Assembly: GCA_008802785.1 (NCBI GenBank)
Contig: VUYT01000005.1
Span: 372,001-436,000, forward strand
From: Symmetrospora coprosmae
Lineage: Eukaryota; Basidiomycota; Cystobasidiomycetes; Symmetrosporaceae
Length of the DNA stretch: 64,000 nt
Direction: 5' to 3'
Numbering within the stretch: the stretch's first letter is position 1; each line of letters opens with the position of its first letter. The notes beneath the pieces are model-generated. The model was not told where the DNA came from. It saw only the letters and a list, made by a program, of their open reading frames with translations, and ran no database searches. Position numbers and translations under genes: made by a program. Shown here in pieces: positions 23,670 through 35,470 of the stretch.

Positions 23670-24685
23670 ATGTCCACGACCGGCACAAATGATCCAATGT
23701 CGATGGCCATCTTCTTCGGTGCTACTGGAGCCGCCGGACGACAGGCTCTCTCGTACGCCCTGCACTCGAGCACCTTCAGCACCATCTATGCCGTCGGACG
23801 CCGTCCTTTCACCTTCCCCTGCCAAGGCGTCCCGGACCCTTCGCCTTCTGAGCAGAGCAAGCTCACGAATGTAGTGGTATGCAGCGAGGACTTCGGCGAC
23901 TCGACAAAGCTGGCATCGAAGCTGCCCTCCGCCCTTCTCAGCGCAGCTTCGCGCCCATCCGCCGTTATTGTGACGCTCGCTTCAACCAGGGCCGACGCTG
24001 AGTCCGTCGAGGTCTGGGAACGGATCTCGAGGCATTACGTCGTAAGCGTAGCACGAGCTGCCCGCACCAGTGGGACGTATCAAAGGCTAGTCTACTGCTC
24101 TGTGAGTGCTCGCATGGCTAACCAATGGGCGTCTGGTGCTGAGCTGATGCTTTACGAGCCGAGCAGAGCGGCGGCGCCAATCCCACATCTAGATTTTTCT
24201 GTGCGCTTGCTTGCGCTAGGCCTGGCTTATATGGCGACCAGATGGATTCCTCTAACCTTCCCTTGCCTCTGCGTACAGACATGCGGATGAAAGGCTTGAC
24301 GGAGCAGGAATTGACAGCACTCGGCTACGATGAGACCCTGATCTTCAGGCCTGGCTATCTTAGGATAACGGGCGGGAGAGAGCAGCCCAGATGGCTCGAA
24401 GGAGCTTACGGCGTGGCGTCTCGACTGTTTCGGCTCGTCTGGGCCGAAGCCGAGATCGAGACAGCCCTCTTAGGCAAAGCGATGGGGCGGGCAGCGGAGT
24501 TGGGCATCAAGACCTGCCAGCAGCATGGCATCGGCGAGCTGAAAGAGATGGGTGCCCCTGGAAGAGAGGTACGCCACAAGCTTCTGCGGTGCTTTCGTCG
24601 TTGTTTCGCTGACGACGCTCACCACAAACAGGCTCTAATCATCGGTAACTCCGATGCCGTCAAGCTCGCGAATTTGTCGCTTTGA
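23670..24685 (+). CDS. FMP52/HTATIP2-like NAD(P)-binding Rossmann protein (269 aa)
   Basis: Short-chain/atypical SDR-like protein. Exons 23670-24101, 24167-24200, 24279-24568 and 24632-24685 join in phase. The dinucleotide-binding glycine motif is FFGATGAAGRQAL near the N-terminus. Further family landmarks are YQRLVYCSSGGANPTSRFFY, KGLTEQELTALGY and IFRPGYLRI. The usual YxxxK pair is altered to Y-M-R-M-K around the third exon junction. Length matches FMP52-type proteins (about 230-270), which sit at the mitochondrial surface in yeast. Substrate is unknown. The terminal exon (18 codons) ends LANLSL. Confidence 0.82.
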
Positions 24686-25064
24686 GCACTCTAGGTCCAC
24701 GTCGGGCTTGATAATTATCTCCCTGCGAGACCGCCCGAGAGCCGAAACAGCAGAGTCATCTCGGCTGTGCGGCTCCAGCCCATCCGCTGCATGGTTGTCG
24801 AGCGTGCCTGACTGTCGTGACCGCTCGGCTGTCAAGATTGCGGTTCGGCCATGCTGTGCTGCAGACCCACCTCCGCTTGACGTCTAGCATGGCGTCAGCT
24901 CTTGTCAGACTGTCTAGACGCCCTTTCATGACAATGTCTTTTGGGCGCGCCTCGACATTGCGACACAGTCTTCATGCAGGATCAATAAAAGCCAGCTCTG
25001 TATCCAGCCCGTCATTTTCCGTTAGCGTCGCGCAGCGTATTGTGGTCAGCTCGTACAGCGCAAC
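24686..25064. other. Intergenic stretch
   Basis: Tail of the Rossmann gene and promoter of the next plus-strand gene. I see no coding motif, RNA gene or repeat. Confidence 0.5.
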
Positions 25065-26747
25065 ATGGCGGCCGTGCTTTCTCCACGTTTCGACGACTTC
25101 CCTCGCCACCGCCCAAGCCCGCTTCAGCTGCAGTATGCCGTCAACCCGCTCGGTTCAGCCTCGCTGATCTCGCCAGTGGCAGCCTGCACTCCGCTCTACA
25201 GCCCCGCAGCGGGCGGGCGGGCACCTCGCACTCCATCATCGCCCTTTGCCGCTGCTGCAGTTGTCCGCCCTTCCATGATGGCAGCGCAGGGACGAGCCAG
25301 CTTCGGAACACCGACGCCGCTGACGCTGGGAGCGCGTCGACGCAGCTCGCACTCGCCAGAGCGGCTTCAACAACAGCAGCAGCAGCAGCAGCTACGCTCA
25401 AGCACGCCGACGTCCGCTACTGCCAGACGATTCAGTCTGCCATCCTCCACGGAGCAGGACAGCTTCGAAGCGCTGTGCCGGGCCCGCTTCTATCAGTCGG
25501 ACGCGTCCGCCACCGCCGCTATCGAGGCTACCCTCAGCGACGCCAGTCCCACCGCGCAGAGCTGCTACAATCGGATCCTCTCGCTCGTCCGGAGCCAGTA
25601 CCACGAGGATGTCGCTCGGCGGCGCAGGGAGGAGTACGAGCAGCTCTTCCGTGATGTCAGGCCTGACGTCTTCTTGACGCGCGAGGAGCGCAAAGACCGT
25701 CTGACTGCGTTCCTGGAGAGCTACGCCAGCAAACAGATGGTCGGCACACACCCTTTCGCAAAAGCTCTGTACACCCTGCTCAACCTGCAAGCCACGAAGG
25801 CCGGGAGCAGAGGAGGAGCTGGAGGACAGTGCCTCGAATGGACCATCGAGGACCAGGTCAGTGGAACCAGTCACAGCGACTATAACGTATGGTTTGATCT
25901 AACGTTTCGGCCGTCACTCAGGTCTTCATGGAAGCGGGTCCTGCCTCCTGGCCAAAGGACAGCGTCGGACTGCTCGTGACGGTGAGCTTGCGATGCCGAC
26001 ATGTTCTAAGCTCGATTTGATGCTGACGATGTCTCTGTAGACCCTCGGCTTCAGCGATGTCTCGCCTCCTCTACAGACGGACGCAGCGAATGGTAGCAGC
26101 GGAAACGCAGGCGCAGAGCCTCGCTCTCCTTTTGCAGATCCTGACCTGCCAAGTTCCACACCTGCTGGGGTATTGCCCATTGGTCATGCCCGCCGTCCCT
26201 CCGACCCGTTCTCAGACAAGGCGGCCCTTTCCGGCTCATGCCCAGACGTAGTGGCAACTGCTCAGTTAGGAGCGGCACCCAAACATGCAGGCTCTTCGAC
26301 AGTAGGCGTAGGCGCGACCCAACCAGCCATGATGCAAGAAGGGAGGAAGCGGACATTTAGGATGTCAGATATGACCAATCCAGAAATACGAGAGTGAGTT
26401 GCTCCCTTTACCTCACTGAGAAGTTCCCCAGAGAGCTAGGACTAATGTACACCGGCAGACTGCTAGCCGTCTTTCCACCCTGGATAGCCAATTCGCAAGT
26501 GCATGCTCTCCGCTTTGCTCCGACAGCGACATCGTACACGAAGGTCGACCGAGGCGATGCCAGCACATCGCGGCTGCTGGAGGAGGGTGCTCTCCGGGAC
26601 GAAAATTGGGACACTGAGGATCACCACAGGCTCAAGGTTGCCACCGGTTTCCTCACGATATCCCAGGAAGAGCGGCTTCCGGGTTACGAGGGATCGCTCG
26701 TCGAGCGGGTCAAAGGCTGGATCAAGCGCATTCTCCATCTGCGTTGA
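25065..26747 (+). CDS. Conserved-looking protein of unknown function (497 aa)
   Basis: Exons 25065-25856, 25922-25981, 26041-26393 and 26459-26747 join in phase. Residues 1-150 are low-complexity (Ser/Ala/Pro, with a Gln run around residues 105-115). A structured helical part follows, with YHEDVARRRREEYEQLFRDV, TREERKDRLTAFLESYASKQM and HPFAKALYTLLNLQ, then a short acidic-aromatic block CLEWTIEDQVFMEAGPASW. A second disordered linker leads to a C-terminal segment with VFPPWIANSQVHALRFAP and VERVKGWIKRILHLR. No signal peptide, membrane segment or catalytic motif is seen. I do not recognise the family; the consistent phases argue that the model is right. Confidence 0.68.
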
Positions 26748-27043
26748 GAAGAAGTCAGCAGCCAGGCAGAACAGCAGTTTCATCGCCTCATACACGTCCG
26801 CCACTCTGTTGTCGTCAGTCTTTAGAAAGCACGCCTCTCTCAACCTTGTAGCCAGGCCCGCCGAAGTGTTCAGGTTAGCAAAGCCATTCGCAGTCACAAG
26901 CGCCAGCATAAAGAGAACCAATGAATCATTGCGGTGCGGTCGATGTTGCGACAATGCCTGGGTCGCAGTCGAGTGACATGCATGGGTTTCGCGGAGCTGG
27001 GGCCATGCGACCGTACAACAACAGATCGTGAGGGCAAGGTCGC

Positions 27044-27837
27044 CTACATGAGGTCAAAGTCATCAAGCTCGTCCTGCACCACAGAGAAGACAGGTCAGCC
27101 CAGCTCGCAGACAGGAGCTCCACAGTCGCAGAAACACATACGTTGTACTGCATGACAGTCCGCTTGAGCTTGCTCGTGTCCACCCAAGTGACGAAATCCT
27201 CCATGTGGCGAGTGACGAGGAAGGCAGGGTCCGTTATTGGGTCAGGCCCAACCCGGACGTGGCCTTGCTCGATGTATTGGACGGCCTGCGAGGGAAGATA
27301 AGACACATGCTCAGCGCTGTCTACCTGCGTTACCCGTCGTGCGTCGGGCTTTCAGCTCACCTTCGAGACCGTCTCAGACATCTTGAGTCTGCACATGACG
27401 ACGGCTAACCGCCGCCTGCACAGCGCACTGACGGTGACCTTTCCCTCAATATCTGCAACCTTGGCCGTGACGTCGAGGATGCCCATGTCGTAGAGCTTCG
27501 ATAGCAACATCCCTTCGTACTTTGAGCGGAAAGGGTCCTGCTCTGGCAACTGCGACAGCTTGTGGGCTAGACCTCGGATGGAGCCGCAGAGCCGGTTGTA
27601 CGCCTGGTAGTCTTCTCGCTGCTGAATGTGATATCGCCGCATCACCCGGATCTCGCGGATGTTGGCATCCTGCTTCCACTGCAGGAAGTCGACCTTTTTC
27701 AGGAGTTTCCTGCGGACAACGAGAGCAGCGGCGCACGCAGCTTTCAGCGACGCAGTCCGGTCGGCGGTATTAGGGCAAGTCGGTCGATGTCTTCCAACTC
27801 GCGACACTCACTGCTCGTGGTGCTTCAGCTGCCTCAT
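27044..27837 (-). CDS. IMP3: IMP3, U3 snoRNP component (182 aa)
   Basis: IMP3 is a nucleolar S4-domain protein of the small-subunit processome that helps the U3 snoRNA pair with pre-rRNA. Exons (minus strand) are 27812-27837, 27361-27709, 27142-27285 and 27044-27073. They give 182 residues, matching the yeast protein (183). Landmarks are [46 protein letters not shown], the S4 loop [14 protein letters not shown] and the ending DELDDFDLM. The convergent unknown gene ends 296 bases downstream. Confidence 0.96.
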
Positions 27838-28055
27838 CTTTGCGAACGTTAGGTGATGCGGGTGAGGGAGACCTGCACTGACAAACGCACGTGCAAGACG
27901 ACGAGCTTTCGGGGAGACTGGAGGCACCGCCAGAGTTGGATACAAGACGACATCGCCCAGAATCATAGCGCTCATACGCTGCGCATATCTACGCTGCTGC
28001 TTTACATCAACAAGATACCTGTCACTACCCTGAGCATAGCATGTGTAGCTGTTGT

Positions 28056-30494
28056 CTAGACATCGCAGTTACGCCACTCTGGCGCTGTCGTAGGGGCAAG
28101 TCTCACTTTAGCTGTCTCAGCAAAGCATGCCTGACCTAACACCTTACGGATATAGTCCAGATCGAGAACCTCGAAGATTTCTCGCTCCGTGTTGACTAGA
28201 ACCTCCTTGGACGTGGCTCGCATCCACAAACCACCCGAGTCGAACTTCATCCTGTGAGTGCGCGAGCGGTTAGCATCAGTTCGTGTATTTGCATCGCAGT
28301 AGCTGCAATAAGAGCGCACCCTTTCTTCTTATCTGCCCATAGCCGCAGATCTCGCTCGAAAGCTGTCGCGAGCAATGTAACGGGTCAGCTCTCGGATTTT
28401 AGACGCTCGCGACCTCCGGTGCGAGGGAGCTCACTCGTAGACCCTGACCAGCCGAGAATTGCGCATGCGTAGTACTTCTTTGGAGCGGCAATCAGGTCGA
28501 CACGGCGATGGATGTCCCGCATCCGGTCTTTGCCGTTCGCTGGGCTCTTCCAAACTGTGAAGGCCTTGTCTAGCGGGTCCATGTGGGATCTACGAGCTGT
28601 GAAGTCTCAGATCGGATGGCTTAGGCGGATCATTGCAAGCGGATCACCCACGCATGGAAGTGCTGCATTGAGGAGTCCCGCTTGGAGTCTGTCATCGCGA
28701 CGTATAGCACGTCCGTGACTGCATCGAACGTCAGCCTAGCAGGAGCGAGCAGCGTGTCCTGCGCCCTTTGACAACTTACCAAGACCCGCTTGCTGTAGGC
28801 TATCTAAAAGCTTCTGCAGAGCTCCTTTCTCCTTGCCATCTTCCGGATGAGTGAATAGCACGTCGACGTCGTTCGATTCTGTCTTGCCTCTTCGGTACCC
28901 GCCGGTGATGGTATATTCTGCACCGGGCTTTCATAGTGGTATGGCACGGGTCTGGTCAGTATCGAGCAATCGCCGCCGATGCTCACAGGTAACCAACAAT
29001 GATGCGCTGGAGATGCTGATTGACCATGTCGGCGATCTCTTCGACTTCTACGCGGGGAATCCTGCAGAAGTGGCGTGCTTAGCGCTAGGTGATCGCCGCC
29101 CGCAATGAATCACCGCAGTACGCACTTGAGGTCAAAATCCTCGACATCTAACGGCGTGTCAGGAAATCAGCGTTGACTTTGCTATCGCCATGATATCAAT
29201 CAGCGCGGGACTCACGTTCGGTGCTTTTCTCGCCCATGGATGGTAGGACGTGTGCGATCTTGGCGACGTCTTCTACCGTGCGACAGTGATGCTTGTCGTA
29301 GAGCTCGCGAGCGGTCGTACCACCGACACCGTGGATCTTCGAGAACTCGAGCAAGGTGACATGACGCGTGTCCTTCTTAACGCGCTCTGTAATATGACAC
29401 GGGCAACTTCAGCAGGTGATGACCGATTGGCCCTTAGTGAATCTAACGTACCGGCTGCCTCTATCTTACCCGTCTTTACGAACTCTCCGCACTGCGAGGC
29501 GATCTTCTCGCCCACTCCGAGGATCGCCTCAGCCTCTTTGGCTGACTTGATGAGATATGGATAGGATTTGATGGCCGCCATTCCCTTGGCATACGTGGCT
29601 GACCTTCTTTCGTCACTGGCCATGCGATGGAAATCTCGTATCCATTTGAGCTCTAGAAGAAGGGCCTGGTTTATGCACACGAGCGGATGCCAGCGCTGAC
29701 AGCTGCCGATATAGAGCAAGTGATCAGAGCAACGTAGGATGTGGATATTAGCATGTGTGGTTGCGCGAAGACTCACGCATATCGCTTGTTTTGCCATTTC
29801 GGCGGGTGCACCGTCTCGGACAGCACGACTTCTGCCTGCTGAGTAGGATACGCAGGCGAATCGCTTCTGATGGGATCGCTGCCAACATCTGCAACTTCCG
29901 GCGTGGCAGTGGCTCGTTGTGAGGGGACCGGAGAGGCCGATCCGTGTCGCGCCGGGCTCGAGCCTTCAAGGTGGAGGTGGTCGAGCGGGGAGGGAGTGTT
30001 GATGAGATACTTCTCGGTGAGCGGTAGGACTCGCTTTGCCGCGATGCTATCGTTTAGCCATTCTAGTGTGGCAATCCTCTTGTCATTCTAGGCGTTGCAA
30101 AGCGTACATGGTTAGAGGGGCTCTTCAGACCCCACAACCCCCACAGCAGCCTCGCGCTTACGTATCCGGCAGATGGCAGATATTTACGAAGCCTGTTCCA
30201 GATACGCGTGCTAGATAGGGCGAGTGTGCACGCTTGGAAGTCTTCGACGACGACTCCACCGTTGCTCTCGATGGTTCGGGTGAGATCCCGAACGTCATCC
30301 GGGCTGAGCTTCGCAATAACAATGTATATCCTGATACTTTCACGGTCGAACAGCAGGGGCTCTTCTTCTATTTGCGCGTTATCGTTAAGCTTGACGCGCT
30401 TCGCGTTTGGCAAGCTATTGAGCGTCGATTGTGAGGTGGTGTCGTCTGATGAGCCCTGTACGGGACGCGCTCGAGGCCTTCTCGGGAAGCCCAT
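28056..30494 (-). CDS. POL4: Family X DNA polymerase, POL4/lambda-like (586 aa)
   Basis: Gap-filling polymerase of end joining and base excision repair. Eleven exons (minus strand): 30162-30494, 29777-30087, 29452-29702, 29216-29386, 29126-29147, 28998-29061, 28780-28927, 28652-28718, 28435-28589, 28320-28362 and 28056-28251, 587 codons in phase. Domains in order: a BRCT-like N-terminus (IRIYIVIAKLSPDDVRDL); a Ser/Pro linker; an 8-kDa domain starting YACQRWHPL with AKGMAAIKSYPYLI and ILGVGEKI; a second HhH FSKIHGVGGTTARELYD; the palm with ITGGYRRGK and catalytic DVD in SNDVDVLF; and a third aspartate in RRVDLIAAP, then LGWSGSTTFERDLRLW. Intron 6 needs a weak GTTGGT donor to keep the IIPGAEYTITGGYRRGK block. 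Confidence 0.92.
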
Positions 30495-30827
30495 CTTCGC
30501 GGCCAACTTTGAAAGGCAATGCCCGGTCTGAAGTCGACTTCGCTAAAGCCTCTGACTTTGCCTGCTGTAGGAATTGCAGTGATTATGTGCAAAGAGGGGG
30601 ATCGGCGCCCTCCGCAATCGCCCGAAGGCCGACAGGCACACGAACGAGCCGAAGACGGTTTCATCGACTCCGGTACCTTTCTTACGAGACATATATCTGA
30701 GTGTACGATACAGATTACTGCGCCTCTTGTGGATGGATCGCGTCTATGCGCGCGCGACTATACACCTGACACCGCTCCAACACGCACTGATCGAGTGTAC
30801 ACTCGGCCACAGCAAATCCCTACGGCC
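30495..30827. other. Intergenic stretch
   Basis: Promoter side of the polymerase gene and 3' side of the permease gene, both on the minus strand. No coding motif or repeat is seen. Confidence 0.5.
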
Positions 30828-33124
30828 CTATAGCGCGTTGCTGGCGCACGAGAAAGCTGGGCTCGCTCCGCCGGCGTAGTCGGCAACGATGGCTGCATGA
30901 AGGATTCTTTGTTACTAGGCTGCTCACTGGCCGAAGGTAGAAATGCTTACCAGATACGGAGGTCCATAGACCTGGACCGAGCATGAGGAGCCCAAGACCG
31001 AGGCTGATAAAGCACGGAGGTAGGTCAGCAGTCTAGCCCAATACCTGGATCCAGCGGAGACGGACCACGTACATGAGGATGTTGAGGGCAAAGAGTGCCA
31101 TCATCTTGGGTCCACGAGTCAGCCGGCCCCTAAAAAGCTCGACAAACATAGCCGAGGGAATGATGTATCCGAACTGTATGGCGGGGCCGTGTCAGTATTG
31201 ACATCTGCCGGAATATTGGAGGGCGACACTCACGAATGAGTCGAAGGCAGCACTCATGATTCCTAGAAGGAAGGACAATTGTCAGCTGCTTCGCGTAAGA
31301 ACATCTCTTCTACGTGTGACAGCGTACCAAGGAAGTCGCCCCTGCGAAAGGAAATGCACAGACTCGCGATTAGCGATCCGCGACGGCAGATTAATGCCGT
31401 GAGACTCACATCGATGGTATTGTTTCCCCAAGGACGAATGCGATTGCCCAGAAGACCACCTGAAGGCCCATCCATGTTCCCCAGCCGATGACCGAGTGGG
31501 AGTGCGCGTGGCGAGAGTCCTTCATGATCCGGCGGTAGACGTACTTGCAGGCCACATTGGCGTATAGGGCGCCTGTAATACAGCAGAACTGCTTAGCATG
31601 TTCTCAGTAGACTCGCGAAGAAGGTCCAGCCTCACCAATGATGACCGTCGGGACCATGACGAATGCGAAGGCGGACTTCCGCATGTACGGCTCCTGCAGC
31701 GATCCGATCAGGGGCGCAGTTGCGTACTGTCCGTTGTAGTGGTACTGGATAGGTGACGCAGTCAGCGATGAATCCGTAGACCTCTAACATATGCCCTACT
31801 CACTCCGACAACGGCGGCGACAGTGAAGACGACGACCTCAGCGACGGTGAGAACCGCCAGCGCCTTGGGGAAGTCCTTCGGTTGCTCCATCTCAGCGATG
31901 AAAGAGGGGTAGCTGTGATACAGTCGGCCCTATCAGCCCTATCGCTCAAAGTGACGTCGGTCAGCTTCTCGACATACAGAATCTGTCCAATGAAGAGGAA
32001 GGTGATGTTGAGGGCTGCGTTGAAGGCGGGGATGAACTGTACGGGGCAAAAGAAGTATGATCAAAACGTGCGATACAGGAGATGCGAAACATACAAGCTC
32101 GATACTCACGTCGGTGACCATGGGCTTGCCCGTCGTGTAGATGGCCTCTCCTGCTGCTGGCCAGACTCCGTTGTAGCCGTAGGTGGGGTGATCTTGAATA
32201 CCCGAGTAGATGAGCGTGAGAAGCATGGCGATGGCCATCGCAATAGCCGAGATGATGCCCATAAACGAGACGTGCTTGAGGGTGCGGGGAATGCTGAACA
32301 CCAGGCAGATGACCGCGGTGACGATCTGGAAGACTACGGTGCACTGGGAGTGGTCCGAGAGCGTATTGAGAATCTTGCTTCCTGTGAGGACATGGAAGCC
32401 GCTCAGGAATAGGTTGTTGAGCAGCAGCATGATGGCCGCTGCCTCGCCCGCAACCCGGTTGCCGCCTGTGAGCTGGAGCGCGATGTCGACAATGTCACGG
32501 ATGTGGGGGTGCTTCATGCAGTATTGCCAGTACACGTAGGAAGTGTACCAGGTCGTGGCCGCAAGAACGGCAGTGACGCTACGCAATTGGAAAGGGACGC
32601 AAGACCCAGTCAGTGGTGACATCGACTCGCGGGATATTGACAGGCTCGACTCACACAATGGCCGCACCCCAGCCGAGAACCATGTATGACCATGCGAGAG
32701 CCAGCATCGCGAGACAGATATATTCTGTCAAGAGCAGCGCAGCAGTCTTCTGCCATGATAGCGTACGGAACTTGATGTCGTGCTGTAGTGACGATCAGGC
32801 AGGCACGTCAGCCACGGACAGGATGCATCTGGCTCGCATGGGCTTTATGGACTACTACTCACGTCCTCTATGTGTCATCCAATGCGTGGGGGCCAAGAAA
32901 GATCAGCAACCAGGCGTCCGAAGAAGCTGCATGCAGCGGGAACGTACGCTCTACGGCAACGAGCTGGACGAAAGCGTCAGAGGCGTCATCGCCAGCCTCG
33001 ACCTGTCCGCATTCTCGAAGGCATCAGTCCTGCAATCTTTGAGGGGTTTGCTGCACCATGCTTCGAGAATGGTGGCAGGACTCACGCCGCCCTTGTGTTT
33101 CTTCTCGTCAGGATATACCGTCAT
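30828..33124 (-). CDS. Amino-acid permease of the AAAP family, MTR-like
   Basis: Membrane transporter for neutral/aromatic amino acids by family. Twelve well-supported exons (minus strand) run from 32655-32782 down to 30828-30892 and give 432 residues from HDIKFRTLSWQKTAALLLTEY onward. About eleven hydrophobic segments are visible, for example VTAVICLVFSIP, MGIISAIAMAIAMLL and ALAVLTVAEVVVFTVAAVVG. MTR-type landmarks are FIGQILYPSFIAEM, DFPKALAVLT and the ending DYAGGASPAFSCASNAL. Exon 31328-31341 is only 14 nt. The first exon is placed at the ATG at 33122-33124 (MTVYPDEKKHKGG). The acidic N-terminal exons between 33084 and 32783 could not be resolved, so the N-terminal ~60 residues are uncertain. 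Confidence 0.85.
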
Positions 33125-33735
33125 CTCGAATGAGCTTCTCTGATATCAGTGTCAGTCCGGTGCGGTGCTCGGGAGGTCGATGGTCAGAGCAAGGGGCAAG
33201 AGATAGGGAAGAACAGAAGTCAAGCGCTCGAGACGTGGCGTCCAGGTGCCCATGCTCATCTTGAACCGGGAATTGCGTGCTCGTCCGGGGAGCTTCTGAT
33301 GAGGGCGGCGAGGCAAAAGCTGGCCCGGATCGCCGCGAGATGGAATCTATTCTGGGACGCAAGTAACCGGGCATCATCCTCGCCCGCCTTGCAGAGTCTT
33401 CAGTCCTGAATGTGAGCCTGACAGCAACAAGCTATGGACAGGAGAGAAGGAAGAAGCAGAGCTCCGTGGCAGCTCGGAGCAACAGGAATGACACACCCGG
33501 GAGCGAGCCGAAGCGACCCTCTGTCCCAGGCTAGCTGGAGCATGGCGATAAGCGACGTCGCTTCTTCTCGTGGAGGTCGTGTCATAACCCGCTCGGCAAC
33601 TTGTCAAGCGAAAGCACAAAAGGATCTGCGAGGTCGGGATTCTGGACCCCGCCCGCATCACCGCTCCTCCATCGGCATGAGCCAATCAGCGTGTTTGCGA
33701 TGGCATAGTTGGGTTCTCGGACGACTACATCGGCA
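33125..33735. other. Intergenic stretch upstream of the permease
   Basis: Likely permease promoter and 3' flank of the carrier gene. Open frames on both strands show no family motif. Confidence 0.45.
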
Positions 33736-35128
33736 CTACAGTCCTCGCCGCGCCCTCAGCAGCATGGTGTACAGAGCAATCACTGTCAATTCCGTGCTGA
33801 GCGGTCGGAAAGCGTCCGACATTAGTTGGCATGCTGGGCATGTGTGTACGCAAAAGTCAGCAGGCCGCTCACCGCTGCTTCAAGACCATGGTCACACCCT
33901 GCGAGAGGAACCCCTTGGCGATTTCTGCGGAAAGAAGACGTTACAGCTCCACCTCAGGCCAGCTCCCATCTGTCGCGAATGCAGAAGGCCCTCGCTTACG
34001 TGCTTCGAGTCCGACGTAAAGGCCCTTGAGCCCACTCTTCTTGAGCGTCTTCCTGAACACGTCGGCCATATTGCGGTACATGAGCTTGCCGGTTGGCGAC
34101 TTCCACTGAAGACGGGTTTTCGCAAGGATCATTGGGTAGCACAGGGTTGACGCTATCGCAGACGCAAAGGCCGAGATGAAGAACGTCTGTAGCTGACTCG
34201 GATTGCTGCGGAATCTCGCCGGTACGAAGGCCCGTTTGAACGCTACGATGAGGAAGAACGTGATGGCCGGATTGATCGTCTGAGGAGAACATCGCAGGCG
34301 TTAGCGAGGCTTCCAATGAGTTTGGAAAGGTAAGACAACCTACGAGGAGGCACGCCGATGAATAGCCCCTCCAAAACCCGCTTATCCCCATCTCGGCGTA
34401 GATATCGCGCGCAATGGCAACGCTCGAGTCGGATGCCCAGTCACTATCGTAATCATCCTCGTCTTCAACAGCCGTCTCGTTTGCTCCGGGATGCTCTGGC
34501 TTGCTCGCGACCTTGCTGGCTGTCTGCTTGCGCACGGTGATGACGCTGAGCGGGGTGGTGATGCCACGCGATGCAACGCCGGCCAGCACTGCGATGAGGA
34601 GCTCCTTGCCTCCAGAGAGCTTCATCACGACAGATTCGACCGCGCCCTTGTCGTGACTAGCGATCTGTCGCAGGCGTCTGGTTGCGAGAGCGCTCAAAGC
34701 CGCGTGCATGTAGAAGAACAAGAAGTTGGAGAGGGCCGTGGAAAGGGTGTCGCTCGCAATGCCCTGGTAGAAGCCGGCAAGGCCATTTCCGCTGCTTGCA
34801 TAGATAGAGCGAATCGTTGCGATCAGGTCGGAAGCGGTTGCATCCCGCTTTGCTGTCGAGGACGTCCGAGTCGCTTCTGGATCCACCCGCTTCTGCAGCT
34901 GCTGCGGAGGCTTGGTCTGCATGCGAGAGGCTACAAGATCCAGCGGATACACGAGAACGTTGGCCAGGGATGCGCTATCGAATATTTGCGGATATGTTCG
35001 AGAGTTCCCACGCGAGCACATCCATCTCAGCCGTGACCTTCGGGATCGGCGACCGGCCAGGCGACTTACCCGACCGAGCCAGAGAAGGCCTCGACGAAAG
35101 GAGGGACATGGCTGCCAGAATTACTCAT
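33736..35128 (-). CDS. ANT1: Mitochondrial-carrier-family protein, peroxisomal ANT1/PMP47-like (360 aa)
   Basis: Exons (minus strand) 35070-35128, 34344-34974, 34000-34279, 33873-33924 and 33736-33796 give 361 codons. Three carrier repeats are visible. The first is VEAFSGSVGASLANVLVYPLDLVASRMQ. The second has a degenerate TPLSVITVRKQT. The third is CYPMILAKTRLQWKSPTGKLMYRN...LKGLYVGLEAQIAKGFLSQGVTM. The last block is typical of peroxisomal adenine nucleotide carriers, which supply ATP for fatty-acid activation. An acidic insert (EDEDDYDSDWASDSS) lies before repeat two's end. Peroxisomal rather than mitochondrial location is inferred from family resemblance. Confidence 0.82.
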
Positions 35129-35470
35129 GGCTTTCAGGAGTGTTAAGAATGGACAGTGTAACACGCGAGCGATGCGCTGGAAGGTCAAAGGATGAGAGAC
35201 GGCTGCCGTGCTCATGGGCACGGCATCGACACGTGCCACTTCAAGGTGGAGATCCATACAAGAAGCGACGGTGCAATGAGGAGACGCTCGCTCGCTTGCG
35301 TAGGAGCGCAGAAGTAAATGTGGGATAGAATTTGGCTGCTAACGGATACACGATTGCCGTTCAAGCCAAAAGAACAATGGCCCTGCTGAAACCCAGTGAT
35401 AAGCCTGCACAGGGGCCCATATCCACGCGAAGCCAGGTGCGCCATTGCCGTGCTAGAACTGCTACTGCCC
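35129..35470. other. Intergenic stretch
   Basis: Between two minus-strand genes; presumed promoter of the carrier gene. Nothing else recognised. Confidence 0.5.

Noticed and set aside
22907-23692. Plus-strand open frame of 261 codons
   Set aside because: Antisense to the first exons of the fusion gene and its promoter; no domain motifs or splice extension.
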